From an uncultured Lachnospiraceae bacterium (GTDB lineage Bacteria; Bacillota; Clostridia; Lachnospirales; Lachnospiraceae), in NCBI GenBank assembly GCA_910578555.1, contig CAJTPS010000023.1:1-55048 (forward strand): DNA of 55,048 nt. The letters run 5' to 3'. The position numbers were made by a program, and so were the translations under genes. This document shows, one piece after another, positions 18,998 through 28,500 of the stretch. The first letter of the stretch is position 1. Each line of letters opens with the position of its first letter. The notes below the pieces were generated by a model. The model was not told the DNA's origin and ran no database searches. It worked only from the letters and a program-made list of their open reading frames with translations.

Positions 18998-19756
18998 TTA
19001 TACTTCAATCTCTACGATCCGCCTGGATAACAGATACGCTGCCATATAGAATCCCAGACATACCGTCATAATGATAATTCCAATCAGATTGTGATACAAA
19101 ACGTCAAAGAAGCCCTTAGATGTACTGCTCACATAGAAGATGATCAGGAAAGGAACCATATTCATGATTTTCTGTTCCATCTTTCTTGCGCTGATCATCA
19201 CCTGAATCTCTTTATCCGTCTCTGCCTTCTGCTCGATCACTGCCGCTGTCTTGGCCAGAATATCTGTCATGTTACCGCCGTTTTGCTTTGCTATCAGGAA
19301 GATATCCGCAAACTGCATAATATCGGGAAGATTACTTCGCAGCCCGAGATTGTAGATCAGCTTCTCAAGCGTTACATTGTTATCCAGACCGGCGATAATA
19401 CATCTCATTTCCGGGCAGATAACCGCCTCCGCTCCATAGAGCAGTTCCATATCCCTGTAGGACTCCCGAAAAGCATTTTCAATGGAATACCCCGCCTTCT
19501 GATTCGCCGACACTGCCAGAATCATGTCCTTAAACTCCATGCCTAGCTCCTGTCGTCTCTTTCCGGCAAGATTCTTCTTCTTTTCTTTTATAAACAGAAG
19601 CAGCAGCGGCATCAGGCACAGACATGCGATCCATGACCGGTAGAAGAAATACCCTATAGCCGTAATCAACAATACGCCTTCCGCCGTGTACAGCAGACAC
19701 TCCTTCACATTAAGCCGGTACGTGCCATAATCCGGCATACTGTAATTTTTCGACAT
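18998..19756 (-). CDS. tadB: TadB-like pilus assembly platform protein
   Basis: 252 residues from ATG 19756 (AAGGAAGGAG nine bases upstream); longer frames reach into tadA. Two N-terminal membrane helices, a cytoplasmic F-domain (FKDMILAVSANQKAGYSIEN; KQNGGNMTDILAKTAAVI) and two C-terminal helices. The gene start lies 47 bases inside the tadA coding end, so the two are translationally coupled. Confidence 0.88.
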   Translation of the reverse strand: MSKNYSMPDYGTYRLNVKECLLYTAEGVLLITAIGYFFYRSWIACLCLMPLLLLFIKEKKKNLAGKRRQELGMEFKDMILAVSANQKAGYSIENAFRESYRDMELLYGAEAVICPEMRCIIAGLDNNVTLEKLIYNLGLRSNLPDIMQFADIFLIAKQNGGNMTDILAKTAAVIEQKAETDKEIQVMISARKMEQKIMNMVPFLIIFYVSSTSKGFFDVLYHNLIGIIIMTVCLGFYMAAYLLSRRIVEIEV

Positions 19757-20942
19757 AAGAAAGCTCTCCTTCCTTTCGCAAATCTCCGCAGATCCGGCCC
19801 TCTTTATCCGTTCCGGTCTCCACAAAACGATATAGCGGCTTTAACATGATCCTCTCTTTTTCACAACCCGTCACCTCCACGATCTCAAGTACTTTCCGCG
19901 AACCGTCCCGAAGCCGTCCCAGATGAACGATAATATCTATACCGGAAGCAATCTGTTGTCGGATGGCCGCAAGGGGAATTTCCACACCCATCAGTATCAT
20001 GTTTTCCAGTCGGCTTAACATATCCTCCGAGCCGTTGGCATGACCTGTAGACATGGAGCCATCGTGCCCCGTATTCAGGCATTGCATCATATCAAAGGCC
20101 TCACCGCCCCGGACCTCGCCGACGATAATACGATCTGGCCGCATACGCAGCGAAGTTCTGATCAAGTCTCTAATGGTGATTTCCCTGCAGCCCTCCACAT
20201 TGGCGTTGCGTGTCTCCATGCGCACCAGATTCGGAATATTCCTGATCTGCAGTTCTGCATTGTCCTCGATCGTGATAATTCTCTCCTGCGCCGGTATGTA
20301 ATAAGAAAGGGCATTTAAAAATGTGGTTTTACCGGAACCCGTACCGCCGCTGATAAAGATGTTGTACTTCGCCTGCACCAGCTTATGCAGCCACGCACAC
20401 ACTTCCGCACTGACGGAGCCGTATGCAATCAAATCCTCCATCATAATCGGCTGATCCGGAAAGCGTCTGATCGTTACAATGGGGCCGTTTAACGCCACCG
20501 GATCAAGCACCACATTGACGCGCGCACCGTTGCGCAGTCTGGCATCCACGATAGGCGATGCCTCGTTGACCACTCTGTTACAGTCCGCCACAATCTGCTG
20601 GATGACGTTCTGCAGTTTTTCTCTGCTCTCAAACCGCAGGTCACTCCTGTACAACCGTCCGTCCTGTTCTATAAAAATGCAGTCGGGACCGTTGATCATG
20701 ATCTCCGTAATATGGGTGTCATCAACAAGTTCCTGCAGCACATCCAGTCTGCGGATCGCATGAAACAGTTCCCTGCGAAGCTGCCCGCGCTCTGTCAGCG
20801 TCATGGGCGTTTCCCTGCTTTCTCTGACCAGCATTTCATCAATTAACTGCCGTATTTCCTCATCCGAGCTTTCTGTCGAATAGTCGATGCTCTCCGCCAG
20901 TTTTTCCTTAAGCTTCTTCCTGCGCTCTTCTCTATTTTCCAT
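19710..20942 (-). CDS. tadA: TadA/CpaF secretion ATPase
   Basis: 410 residues. Walker A GGTGSGKTT at 199-207; the catalytic region ITIEDNAELQI, the Walker B area RPDRIIVGEVRGGEA and the His-box region STGHANGS follow as in CpaF. It is a hexameric cytoplasmic motor powering Flp pilus assembly. It overlaps tadZ by 11 bases and tadB by 47, the tightest part of the operon. Confidence 0.96.
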   Translation of the reverse strand: MENREERRKKLKEKLAESIDYSTESSDEEIRQLIDEMLVRESRETPMTLTERGQLRRELFHAIRRLDVLQELVDDTHITEIMINGPDCIFIEQDGRLYRSDLRFESREKLQNVIQQIVADCNRVVNEASPIVDARLRNGARVNVVLDPVALNGPIVTIRRFPDQPIMMEDLIAYGSVSAEVCAWLHKLVQAKYNIFISGGTGSGKTTFLNALSYYIPAQERIITIEDNAELQIRNIPNLVRMETRNANVEGCREITIRDLIRTSLRMRPDRIIVGEVRGGEAFDMMQCLNTGHDGSMSTGHANGSEDMLSRLENMILMGVEIPLAAIRQQIASGIDIIVHLGRLRDGSRKVLEIVEVTGCEKERIMLKPLYRFVETGTDKEGRICGDLRKEGELSYVEKLQYAGLWHVPA

Positions 20943-22014
20943 ACAGATCCTCTCTTATGATCGCCTTTACATATCCTGCCAGTTCCCCATGCGTCATCAG
21001 ATTCAGATCTACCGTGATATCCTTAAAAACCGGAAATCGGCATTTCACGGTTTTCGCCGCAATCTCCTCCATCTCATGGAACTGCAGAATCTGCTCATAC
21101 TGGTTGATTTTCGCCACCGCAAAGCCGTCTTCTCTTGTAATGGTGTATATCTTATAGCAGCTGCGCAGCAGGTCAAACAATCCGTCCATACTGTCATCCA
21201 GATCCAGAATAATATATTCATACTGCCCGATCCCGGCAATACACCTGCACAGTTCCAGCCACTCTTCTCCCGTCACCTCCCGCCGCCCCGCATAGGACTG
21301 CATCGGCGGTATATAATCCAGCCCGTTCATGTTCTGTGTGACAGCCGGCAGCCGCAGCGCCAGCTTCTCTTTGTCACACCGGAAATAATACATGAGATCT
21401 ATCATATCCATGGCGAATTCCCGTTTCAGCATCTGTCCGAATCCCGAATAATTTTCGAAATTAAAATACAGTACCCGGTGTTCTTTCGCCAGAATCTGAC
21501 CCATGGTAATGGCAAAGGACGTCTGCAGGCACCGCTTGACCGGTGTGTAGATACCGATCAGCTTCATATCCGTGCTCTCCGCCGTCGTCCTGATCTTCCA
21601 GTCAGACAGATTCGTAATGGATTCCGTCAGTATGGTCACGATCTGCTCCGGGCTCTGAAACTTGCTGATATAATGCAGTTTATCTTCCGCCATCGGCTGT
21701 TTTCCATCCGTGCTGCCTGATTCATTGCCGCAGGATAGCCCGTCTGCCTCCCGCTCCCGCAGTCCCTCATCCTCCTGCAGCACAAACATCTGTGCCACCT
21801 GCCGTCTTACATATTCCTCCCGCAGCATTCTAAGTGCGCTCTCAGAGATGACTAACACTGCAATTTCCTCCTGTCCCGCAAACTTCTGCAGTTCCTCCAC
21901 CTTTGTAAACAAATGCAGCGTATACGGCAGCCTGACCTTGTCTAATATGTACTCCGATAGCCTGACCGCATAGCCTTCCTCCATATCGCATATTGCAAAT
22001 ATCTTTTGTTTCAC
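20932..22014 (-). CDS. tadZ: TadZ/CpaE-like ParA-family protein with degenerate P-loop
   Basis: 360 residues; starts at GTG 22014 (GAGGATTA upstream). Residues 1-120 form a receiver-like domain without phosphorylation signature, then a ParA/MinD-like fold. The P-loop position reads GIYTPVKRCLQTSFA, lacking the Gly-Lys-Thr of an active site, while the Walker B-like YEYIILDLDDS remains. TadZ proteins mark the pilus site at the pole; loss of the P-loop lysine suggests a structural rather than ATP-cycling role. Its start signal is one of two copies of a 16-base repeat bounding an inserted element. Confidence 0.85.
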   Translation of the reverse strand: MKQKIFAICDMEEGYAVRLSEYILDKVRLPYTLHLFTKVEELQKFAGQEEIAVLVISESALRMLREEYVRRQVAQMFVLQEDEGLREREADGLSCGNESGSTDGKQPMAEDKLHYISKFQSPEQIVTILTESITNLSDWKIRTTAESTDMKLIGIYTPVKRCLQTSFAITMGQILAKEHRVLYFNFENYSGFGQMLKREFAMDMIDLMYYFRCDKEKLALRLPAVTQNMNGLDYIPPMQSYAGRREVTGEEWLELCRCIAGIGQYEYIILDLDDSMDGLFDLLRSCYKIYTITREDGFAVAKINQYEQILQFHEMEEIAAKTVKCRFPVFKDITVDLNLMTHGELAGYVKAIIREDLYGK

Positions 22015-22123
22015 ACTAATCCTCTTTTCTGCGCACGCTCTTCGCGCATCAACGAGTTTGTGTCAAGTGCGCGCAGACACAAATCTCGCGTGTAAAAAAT
22101 TTTATTTTTCACACTAATCCTCC
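22009..22123. repeat. Short palindromic element flanked by 16-bp direct repeats at the tadV/tadZ junction
   Basis: TTTCACACTAATCCTC occurs at 22009-22024 and 22108-22123. Between them are ~83 bases holding an imperfect hairpin whose minus strand reads CGAGATTTGTGTC ... GACACAAACTCG, related to the repeats at 23214-23416. Each 16-base copy holds a GTG start and a TGA stop, so both the tadV stop and the tadZ start stay intact. A 33-codon frame (22112-22011, minus, GTG start) spans the element and begins like TadZ (MKNKIF vs MKQKIF); I regard it as a by-product of the duplication. Confidence 0.65.
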
Positions 22124-22636
22124 TAACTTCATCACCACACTGAACAGAATCGGGACCGTGAAATGTATTTTGTTCCTGCGGTATAATTGATAATCCTGCA
22201 CCATATATTCTCCGTAAATCTTCCAGTGTCCCGTCCTCGCCACCTCAGTCACATAAGACAGAAAATAGCTTATCCGCTCCCTGCCGTTATGTTCGATCAA
22301 CAATTTGCCAAGCGAAAATACCGCGCCGGTCACAAACGCCGATACCATAACCGTTATAAAGGCTTTTGGTTCCATAAAGCTGCCGGTCATCATAAATACC
22401 TTTACATCGCCGGCGCCCAGCGCTCCAATCTTAAACAGTGGATACATAAGCAGAAATGCAAGAAGCATAGAAAAGACAGACTGCGGTAAACCGGTATGAA
22501 TCCATATTCCTCCCAATATTCCGATCGCGGTTCCGAACATGATAAATCCGTTGGGAATACGGTCTGTCTTAAGATCTGCCAACGCTGCGAGAAGCAGCAG
22601 AAGAAGCAACAGAGATTGATAGTAACTCAGTCCAAT
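22109..22636 (-). CDS. tadV: A24-family prepilin peptidase (TadV/CpaA type), first gene of the Tad operon
   Basis: About 175 residues. Catalytic aspartates lie in LADLKTDRIPN and GALGAGDVKVF, with six or so membrane helices. The start is unclear: no ATG exists in frame between the upstream stop and the first helix. The only good ribosome site, ATGGAGGTGA, precedes an in-frame ATT at 22636 by a few bases; a TTG at 22663 has no comparable site and a CTG lies at 22630. An ATT start (rare) is my best guess. It processes Flp and TadE-like prepilins at the inner membrane. Confidence 0.85.
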   Translation of the reverse strand: MGLSYYQSLLLLLLLLAALADLKTDRIPNGFIMFGTAIGILGGIWIHTGLPQSVFSMLLAFLLMYPLFKIGALGAGDVKVFMMTGSFMEPKAFITVMVSAFVTGAVFSLGKLLIEHNGRERISYFLSYVTEVARTGHWKIYGEYMVQDYQLYRRNKIHFTVPILFSVVMKLGGLV

Positions 22637-22766
22637 AAAATCACCTCCATAGAAATATTCCAAATCTGACTCAATGAAATCATAGTGGGACGAATCTCCC
22701 GATACCGTACCGGCAAGATATTGATAACAGAATTTCTTGAGTTGTAAACTGAATTATAAACACAAA

Positions 22767-22795
22767 ACTATATCCTGTCCAGACCCATTTTGCAA
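22767..22795 (-). promoter_or_regulatory. Probable sigma-A promoter of the Tad operon
   Basis: TTGCAA (22795-22790), a 17-base spacer and TATAGT (22772-22767), giving a leader of ~125 bases before the first tad gene. No other promoter-like pair was seen upstream of the contiguous series down to 12400. Confidence 0.5.
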
Positions 22796-22817
22796 AAAAA
22801 CTAATTTTGTGAAATGT

Positions 22818-23090
22818 CTACAATATTTTGAAAAAATGAATCCCATAAAGTACTGCAATCCCAGGAAATCCAAGGATTCCGGATGTCAAAATCGTAAGCG
22901 GATTGATACCTACCGCAACGCCGATCTGACGAGATGCCAGCAGGTAATTCAGACAATAGATCCCGATCGTACCCATAACCGCACGCAGAATAAAATTCAC
23001 CAGCCACTCCACTTTCCGTCCAAGTGCCCCGATAATCAGTACAATCAGACACACTCCCAATATTGCCAATGCTCCGCCTGCATTTCCCAT
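22818..23090 (-). CDS. BofA-like pro-sigma-K processing inhibitor family protein
   Basis: 90 residues from ATG 23090, preceded by GGAGGAG at nine bases (ATGs at 23117 and 23114 lack a site). Two hydrophobic segments and the family signature GINPLTILTSGILGFPGIAVLYGI region near the C-terminus. In Bacillus, BofA with SpoIVFA holds back the SpoIVFB protease during sporulation. Here it lies next to a YaaL-like gene, as in Bacillus, but in divergent orientation. Confidence 0.88.
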   Translation of the reverse strand: MGNAGGALAILGVCLIVLIIGALGRKVEWLVNFILRAVMGTIGIYCLNYLLASRQIGVAVGINPLTILTSGILGFPGIAVLYGIHFFKIL

Positions 23091-23199
23091 TCCCGTACTC
23101 TCCTCCGTTTTCATCATGCCTGGACACCGTTACATTGGTAACATATGCGTCCCGGACTCCGAATATTACATGAATATTTTACCAAATATTACCTATACT

Positions 23200-23416
23200 T
23201 ATACTAAATTCCTGCGGAATTTAGTATACGAGATTTGCTCCGCAAACTCGAGGCTTATTCTAAATTTTGTCGGCGGAATTTAGTATACGAGATTTGCTCC
23301 GCAAACTCGAGGCTTATTCTAAATTTTGTCGGCGGAATTTAGTATACGAGATTTGCTCCGCAAACTCGAGGCTTACTCTAAATTTTATCGGCGGAATTTA
23401 GTATACGAGATTTGCT
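23200..23416. repeat. 59-bp tandem repeat array with internal hairpins
   Basis: Copies begin at 23214, 23273 and 23332 (three complete, 1-4 differences), followed by a partial copy from 23391 to ~23416. Each contains the hairpin CGAGATTTGC-TCC-GCAAACTCG. The array opens with a 13-bp perfect palindrome (TATACTAAATTCC/GGAATTTAGTATA, 23200-23228) formed by the first copy and its flank. It fills most of the 380-base gap between the divergent BofA-like and YaaL-like genes; no other gene was seen there. Confidence 0.9.
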
Positions 23417-23470
23417 CTGATTTTAACTTTTGTCTGCGGAATTAAATATAAGGAAAGGCTGGGTGGATTT

Positions 23471-23761
23471 ATGAAGATGTTTTTTCATCAGAGTTCTAAT
23501 GGCTCCGCGGAAGCGGACATCATTGTGGATTGTCAGAAAATGACGTTACGTGAGGAACTGGCGCAGACGAGATATGCGCTGGAAATTGCCTATTCCAATT
23601 TTGACAATGTAACTGATCCGGATCTGATCGACTGCTACATCTATGAAGTGAATGCAACGCTCAAGCGTTACAAATATCTCATAGAACAGGCAGCAGATCT
23701 GAACCTGCTGCCCGAAGATAAACATCATGAAGTATATCGTGCCCTGTCGCTTTTTTCATAG
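23471..23761 (+). CDS. YaaL-like DUF2508 family protein
   Basis: 96 residues, acidic, largely helical, no membrane segment. The family core is YALEIAYSNFDNVTDPDLID followed by INEVNA-like YIYEVNATLKRYKYL. In Bacillus subtilis the gene yaaL lies between recR and bofA, so finding it beside a BofA-like gene supports both assignments. Function unknown. Start ATG 23471 follows GGGTGG; a second in-frame ATG is two codons on. Confidence 0.85.
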   Translation: MKMFFHQSSNGSAEADIIVDCQKMTLREELAQTRYALEIAYSNFDNVTDPDLIDCYIYEVNATLKRYKYLIEQAADLNLLPEDKHHEVYRALSLFS

Positions 23762-23843
23762 CCGTAAGGTCTATGCCCTGCAGCGTCGGCTCTGACACCA
23801 TGCAGCAAATACATGGTGCAGGTGTGCAAAGCGACCTTGCTGC

Positions 23844-24320
23844 CTATACGCAGAATCCCCTGTTGGCAGCAGAATCCGCTATGTTCTCTGTCAGCGTATT
23901 CCTGCCGTAAGTGAGGCCGGCATAGACCGTCTGTGTATTGCCCATAACAGGTCCTGATGTGTCCTGCGCTTCAATTGTCTGATACGCCTTATGCAGTTCA
24001 CTGATAATCAGCCGGACATGCTCCAGATTTTCCCGGTCATAGTGCGAAGACGCCTTGACGAGTTCTCTGTTGATATAGAGATAGAGCTGCAACAGATTAT
24101 GCGCCAGTTCATAATCAAAATTAAGCGATGCCGTCAACTCATCTATGCATCCGCGAATCTTGCGGACCGCACTCTTGTACTCCATACGTTCTCCGGCCTC
24201 AAGCGCCGCCTGCGCTTCATCCACATAGAGCAGAACCATTTCATATAAAATCGTAATCAGCTGGGTCTTATTCGCCTGCGTGATCCGCAGCGTGTACTCC
24301 TGCTTTAATTCCCTGGTCAT
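23844..24320 (-). CDS. fliS: Flagellar export chaperone FliS
   Basis: 158 residues. The first ~110 form the helical FliS core (QANKTQLITILYEMVLLYVDEA; a central ASLNFDYELAHNLLQLYLYINR block) that caps the C-terminus of flagellin before export. The tail from ~120 is long, Thr/Asn-rich and atypical. It lies 36 bases downstream of flagellin on the same strand. The 82 bases to the convergent YaaL-like gene hold a CACCATG/CATGGTG hairpin but no T run. Confidence 0.9.
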   Translation of the reverse strand: MTRELKQEYTLRITQANKTQLITILYEMVLLYVDEAQAALEAGERMEYKSAVRKIRGCIDELTASLNFDYELAHNLLQLYLYINRELVKASSHYDRENLEHVRLIISELHKAYQTIEAQDTSGPVMGNTQTVYAGLTYGRNTLTENIADSAANRGFCV

Positions 24321-24356
24321 ATTCGTCCCTCATCCTTTTCACGTCTTACTATCTTA

Positions 24357-25520
24357 TTACTGCAACAACTGTAATACCTGTGAAGGTCTCTCATTTGCCT
24401 GCGCCAGCATGGAAACCGCCGCCTGAGATATAACCTGTTCAGTTGTATAAGTGGTCATTTCTTCCGCCATATCAACATCCATGATGCGGGAGTAAGAACT
24501 TGTCATATTCTCGTTCGTGATATCCAGACTGCTTACGGTATGTTCCAGACGATTCTGGTAAGCTCCCAGTCTGCTTCTGGAATCGGATACATATAAGATC
24601 GCTCCTTTAATTTCCTCGATTGCTTTCGAACTGTTCTCCTCCGTATCCACTTCCGTTCTCTCGATCCCCAATCTGTCCAGAGAAATCTTCGGAATCCGGA
24701 TATTTAACTGCTGTCCTTCATTGGCTCCGATCTGCATATCCATCGAACCGATTCCCGTCACATTTACCTCCAGCGGATTGCCTGCCGCCGCACATACCAC
24801 CGGATTATAACCTGTAATATTACCTGCCGCATCATAGACAGGATCCGGCTTAACAGCAATCGTCATCTTAAAGTCCTGATTGCCGGTAATCGTCACTTTA
24901 TCCTGACCAACCTCAGTAATCTCCACACCTGCCGGGAATCCCGCGCCCGCCGTAAATGCCTGCGCTGTCTGATCCAGATCAATCGTTCCGTCTGCTTTAT
25001 AGTGTACCGTCAATGCATCGATCGTGTACGGCTTCGGCAGCACCTCATCACTGTAATAATCCACTGTCGCAATCTGACTGTTCGTGTAACCTCTTAAGTC
25101 AAAGCTGCCATCTAATAACGGCTGACCGTTAAATTCCGTGTCAGTGGATATTCTGGTAACCTCTTGTTTTAACTGCTTTAATTCCTGATTCAACGTCTCT
25201 CTGTCGTTCGTCGTAAGCGTTCCCGTAGCGCCTTTAACCGCCAGTTCATTCATTCTCTGCAGCATATCGTGCACTTCCGTCAGTGCACCGTCCGCTGTCT
25301 CAATAATTGAAGCGCCTCTGTTGGCATTCTGTGTCGCCACAGATACTCCTGTAATCTGGGCATTCATCCTGCGCCCGATCGCATATCCCGACGGATTATC
25401 CTTCGCTGCCGTAACCTTTAAACCGGAAGACAGTCTCTTAAGTGACTGTGAGAGTCTGCTATCCGACGCGTTAAGTGCATTGTTAGCGTGCATTGCCGCT
25501 GAATTGTAACTGATCTTCAT
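24357..25520 (-). CDS. Flagellin
   Basis: 387 residues. The N-terminal D0/D1 (LNASDSRLSQSLKRLSSGLK; DNPSGYAIGRRM; NANRGASIIETADGAL) and C-terminal D1/D0 (SRSRLGAYQNRLEHTVSSLD; ending MLAQANERPSQVLQLLQ) are both complete, with a ~200-residue variable centre. It is the filament subunit, exported through the flagellar type III apparatus with FliS. The ATG at 25520 has GAGGAACTC-type spacing to AGGAGG. It lies 32 bases after the DUF6240-type gene, so it may be read from the promoter before that gene or from one inside it. Confidence 0.97.
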   Translation of the reverse strand: MKISYNSAAMHANNALNASDSRLSQSLKRLSSGLKVTAAKDNPSGYAIGRRMNAQITGVSVATQNANRGASIIETADGALTEVHDMLQRMNELAVKGATGTLTTNDRETLNQELKQLKQEVTRISTDTEFNGQPLLDGSFDLRGYTNSQIATVDYYSDEVLPKPYTIDALTVHYKADGTIDLDQTAQAFTAGAGFPAGVEITEVGQDKVTITGNQDFKMTIAVKPDPVYDAAGNITGYNPVVCAAAGNPLEVNVTGIGSMDMQIGANEGQQLNIRIPKISLDRLGIERTEVDTEENSSKAIEEIKGAILYVSDSRSRLGAYQNRLEHTVSSLDITNENMTSSYSRIMDVDMAEEMTTYTTEQVISQAAVSMLAQANERPSQVLQLLQ

Positions 25521-25552
25521 ATGAGTTCCTCCTTCATGTTAGCTGTCATTCT

Positions 25553-28500
25553 CTATGCTGTAATCGTTGTAATAAACGCTTTTGCAATCTGATACAAGTC
25601 AGCGGTCTGTACCGATGATCCATCCTGCACTTCTTCCGCCGTATAAGCGTTCAGATCCAGTTCCGCACTGCATACGATTCCGATATCTCCAAGTTCCAGC
25701 GCATTGCCCGCCAGCGATTCCACCGTCTCCTGCAGTTCTTTTTGCAGGTTATCTTTCCTGCTCTGTATGCTCTTCGTGCCTTCCTGTGTGGAACAGGCAA
25801 TATATCCGGATACCTTCCTGCTGCGGATCGTAAATTCCGCCGCTGTCCTGCCGTAACTTTCCGTCTCAAGCGTAGCCTTAACCTTACCGCCGTCCTGCTG
25901 ACTGTGCAGCACTCTTAAGTGGATCGCTGTCGTCTCCCCGTTGATCTCTACGGGAATCTGATAATTTTCTTCTCTGGCAAGCCCGGCTGCCAGCGTGAGC
26001 TGTTTACGGCAGCTCTGGATTACTTTCAGATCAATATAATTTATGTCTGCGTTATACTGCGCTTCCTCAAGCACATCTTCGAAGACCTCTTCCATTTCCT
26101 CAAAGGCCTCCTGCGCATGCTCCTGATCCGTCAGCGCACCGTGCAGACGCGACACGGCATCCTTGACTTTCTCTTCATCCGCAGGTGTCGTATACTCCTT
26201 TAACTTCTTATAAAGTGCGCCCCTGCTGTTCATCAGCATATCCGCCGCCGCCAGATTATTGATCGTTACCGGCTGCTTACTCTGCAGCAATTCCTCGATC
26301 ACGGCATCTTCCACTTCACAGGCCTGCCGCATTTCCTGCATCTGTTCCTGCCGGTATTCCTTCTCCGTAGAAGTATCCTGCCTCGCCATCCGGTCAGCAA
26401 TATTGCCGACAATATCGCGATAAGTCTTGTTAAATCCGCTCTCGATCTGTCTGGAAATCGACATACCCTTCTCAATCGCCTCAACGCCCGCAAACGCATC
26501 GTCAACCATAAAGTCCATGCCGCTTCTCTTCCGGCTGCGCACTGCGCTCAGCATATTTTTAAAGGAAACTTCTGCACCCATGCTGACCAGTGCTCCGACT
26601 GCTGCGTCATCAGTCTTCTCAAACTGTCTGAGCATACGGTAAATGCCGATATAGGCTGTTCTTTCCTGCTCGTCGATGGCTTTATTTTTATCAAGTTTAT
26701 ACAAAAATTTACTGTACTTCTCGCTCTCCTGCTCCCTGGTGTACGGTATGGAATCCAGATATTCATCCAGTTCCGGCAGCGTCAGTTCCAGCGGGTTCTT
26801 ACCGTCACGAATCGCCTGCAGAACCGCTGCCGGCGTCATCTTGCCGATCACACGGCGAAGCTGTGCATCAGACTCCCGCACTGTCTCTATATTCTCCTTC
26901 GACAGTTCCATGCGGTTATAACCCAGAATGCGGACTGCCCGACGGTTTTCCTCATTCAGTTCCATTCCCAGATCTTCCAGTTTATCGTCCACATTTGCAA
27001 ACGCTTTATCAATAGAATCACCCAGATCCCTTCTCGTTGTCGTCATCCACGTCTCATATCTCTTCGCCGCCTCATCATATTGGTTCCTTAAGGCAGTGCC
27101 GTCGATGTGTACCTGATCTAAAGTGAAATCCTGATCTGACACCTTAAATCTGCCGACAATATCAATCGGCAGGGAAGGTATCTCAGCAACCTTGCTGCGT
27201 GTTTCTGTATAGAGAGCTGCCTTCTCGGCCGCGCGTGCCGCGTCCGTCTCTCCGAACAAAGCCTGATTCTGCTGCGACTCGATCTGCCGCAGAGCATTCA
27301 CAAGCTGTTCTAACTCCGTCGTATCAATGGCATAACCGCTTTCCAGCAGCTTGCGATTGGCCTCTATGGTCATCATCAGGCGAATTTCTTCCAACTGCCT
27401 CCGCGCCGAGATGTTCTCTGCAACCGGTACCGTATCCGCCCCGTTCTCCCCTGTGGCAGTAACGGAACCGCTGCCGGTCTGCACATGCTGGCCGTCGCTG
27501 CCTGACACATCTTTCCTATTGTGATGTGCCGCATTTTCATCCGCAGGCTGTTTTAGCGCTTCTATCCTTTCCTCCGCTGCTTCCAGATTCACAAGCGTAA
27601 GTTCCTCTCCCTCAGCTTCAACCTGATCAACCGCCGCATCCGTAATTCGTGCAAAACGCTCTACATACTCGGCCGCTTTCTCCATACTGCTTCTGCCGTC
27701 CGCCAGGTTGGCCGCTCCCGCCTCTTTTCCATCCGCAACCGCCGATACGATCGCCGCCAGTACCTGTCTGCCGTCCTGCGGAAAAGCCAGTTGGTTCAGC
27801 ATGTAAAGATCCGATACCGCCTCGGCCGTAAGGGGAACTCCCTTTTCAACCAGCCATCTCGCATCCGCCAGAGTCTCTTCGTTCACTTCCAGCCCAGCCT
27901 GTGTGATGATTTTCTCTATCTGCGGACGCAGACTGTTCCAATCATACTCCTCCGCCTTCTTAGCGTAATATCCTGCGCCGTCCGTATAATATCCTCTGCC
28001 CTGTCTGCTTCCGTCTCCCGAAGCGCTGTATCCTGCCCGATACAGGTTATCAATCGTGGGTTCCATATGGTTTTCCACCATATACTTGGCGGCACCTTCC
28101 GTGACTTCCTCAAGTGTGGAAGCCCTGGCATATGCCTTCATGACATCCCTGACGTTCTCCTCTGTCAGCGGTATGTCGTGTTCCGCAAACTGCCGGCTCA
28201 GTTCCTGTGCAAAAGCCTCGCTGCCGGTAATCTCCCGAAGCGTCCCGGCATCGATCTGATCGGTATAGCCTGCTACCTGCGTACCGCCCTTGATCAACTC
28301 CGCCTTAATCTTATCGACAATTGTAACGACCTCTTCGATATCCATATCGCCAACCTGGTATCCGTCTTCCACCATTCGGCTGAAATCTTCTTCGGACATA
28401 GTATTAGACATAACTGTCATATAGTCTCTCTGCGTGGCGATATCAATCTGCCCCGCTTCCTGCATAACGTCTTCTGCGGTCTTTCCCTGACCTTTATAAG

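Noticed and set aside
22011..22112. 33-codon frame with GTG start between tadV and tadZ
   Set aside because: Its start and stop are the duplicated tadZ start and tadV stop, and its body is the palindromic insert; most likely non-functional.
23200..23416. Possible CRISPR array
   Set aside because: Units are contiguous 59-bp direct repeats with no unique spacers, and no cas gene is in the window.
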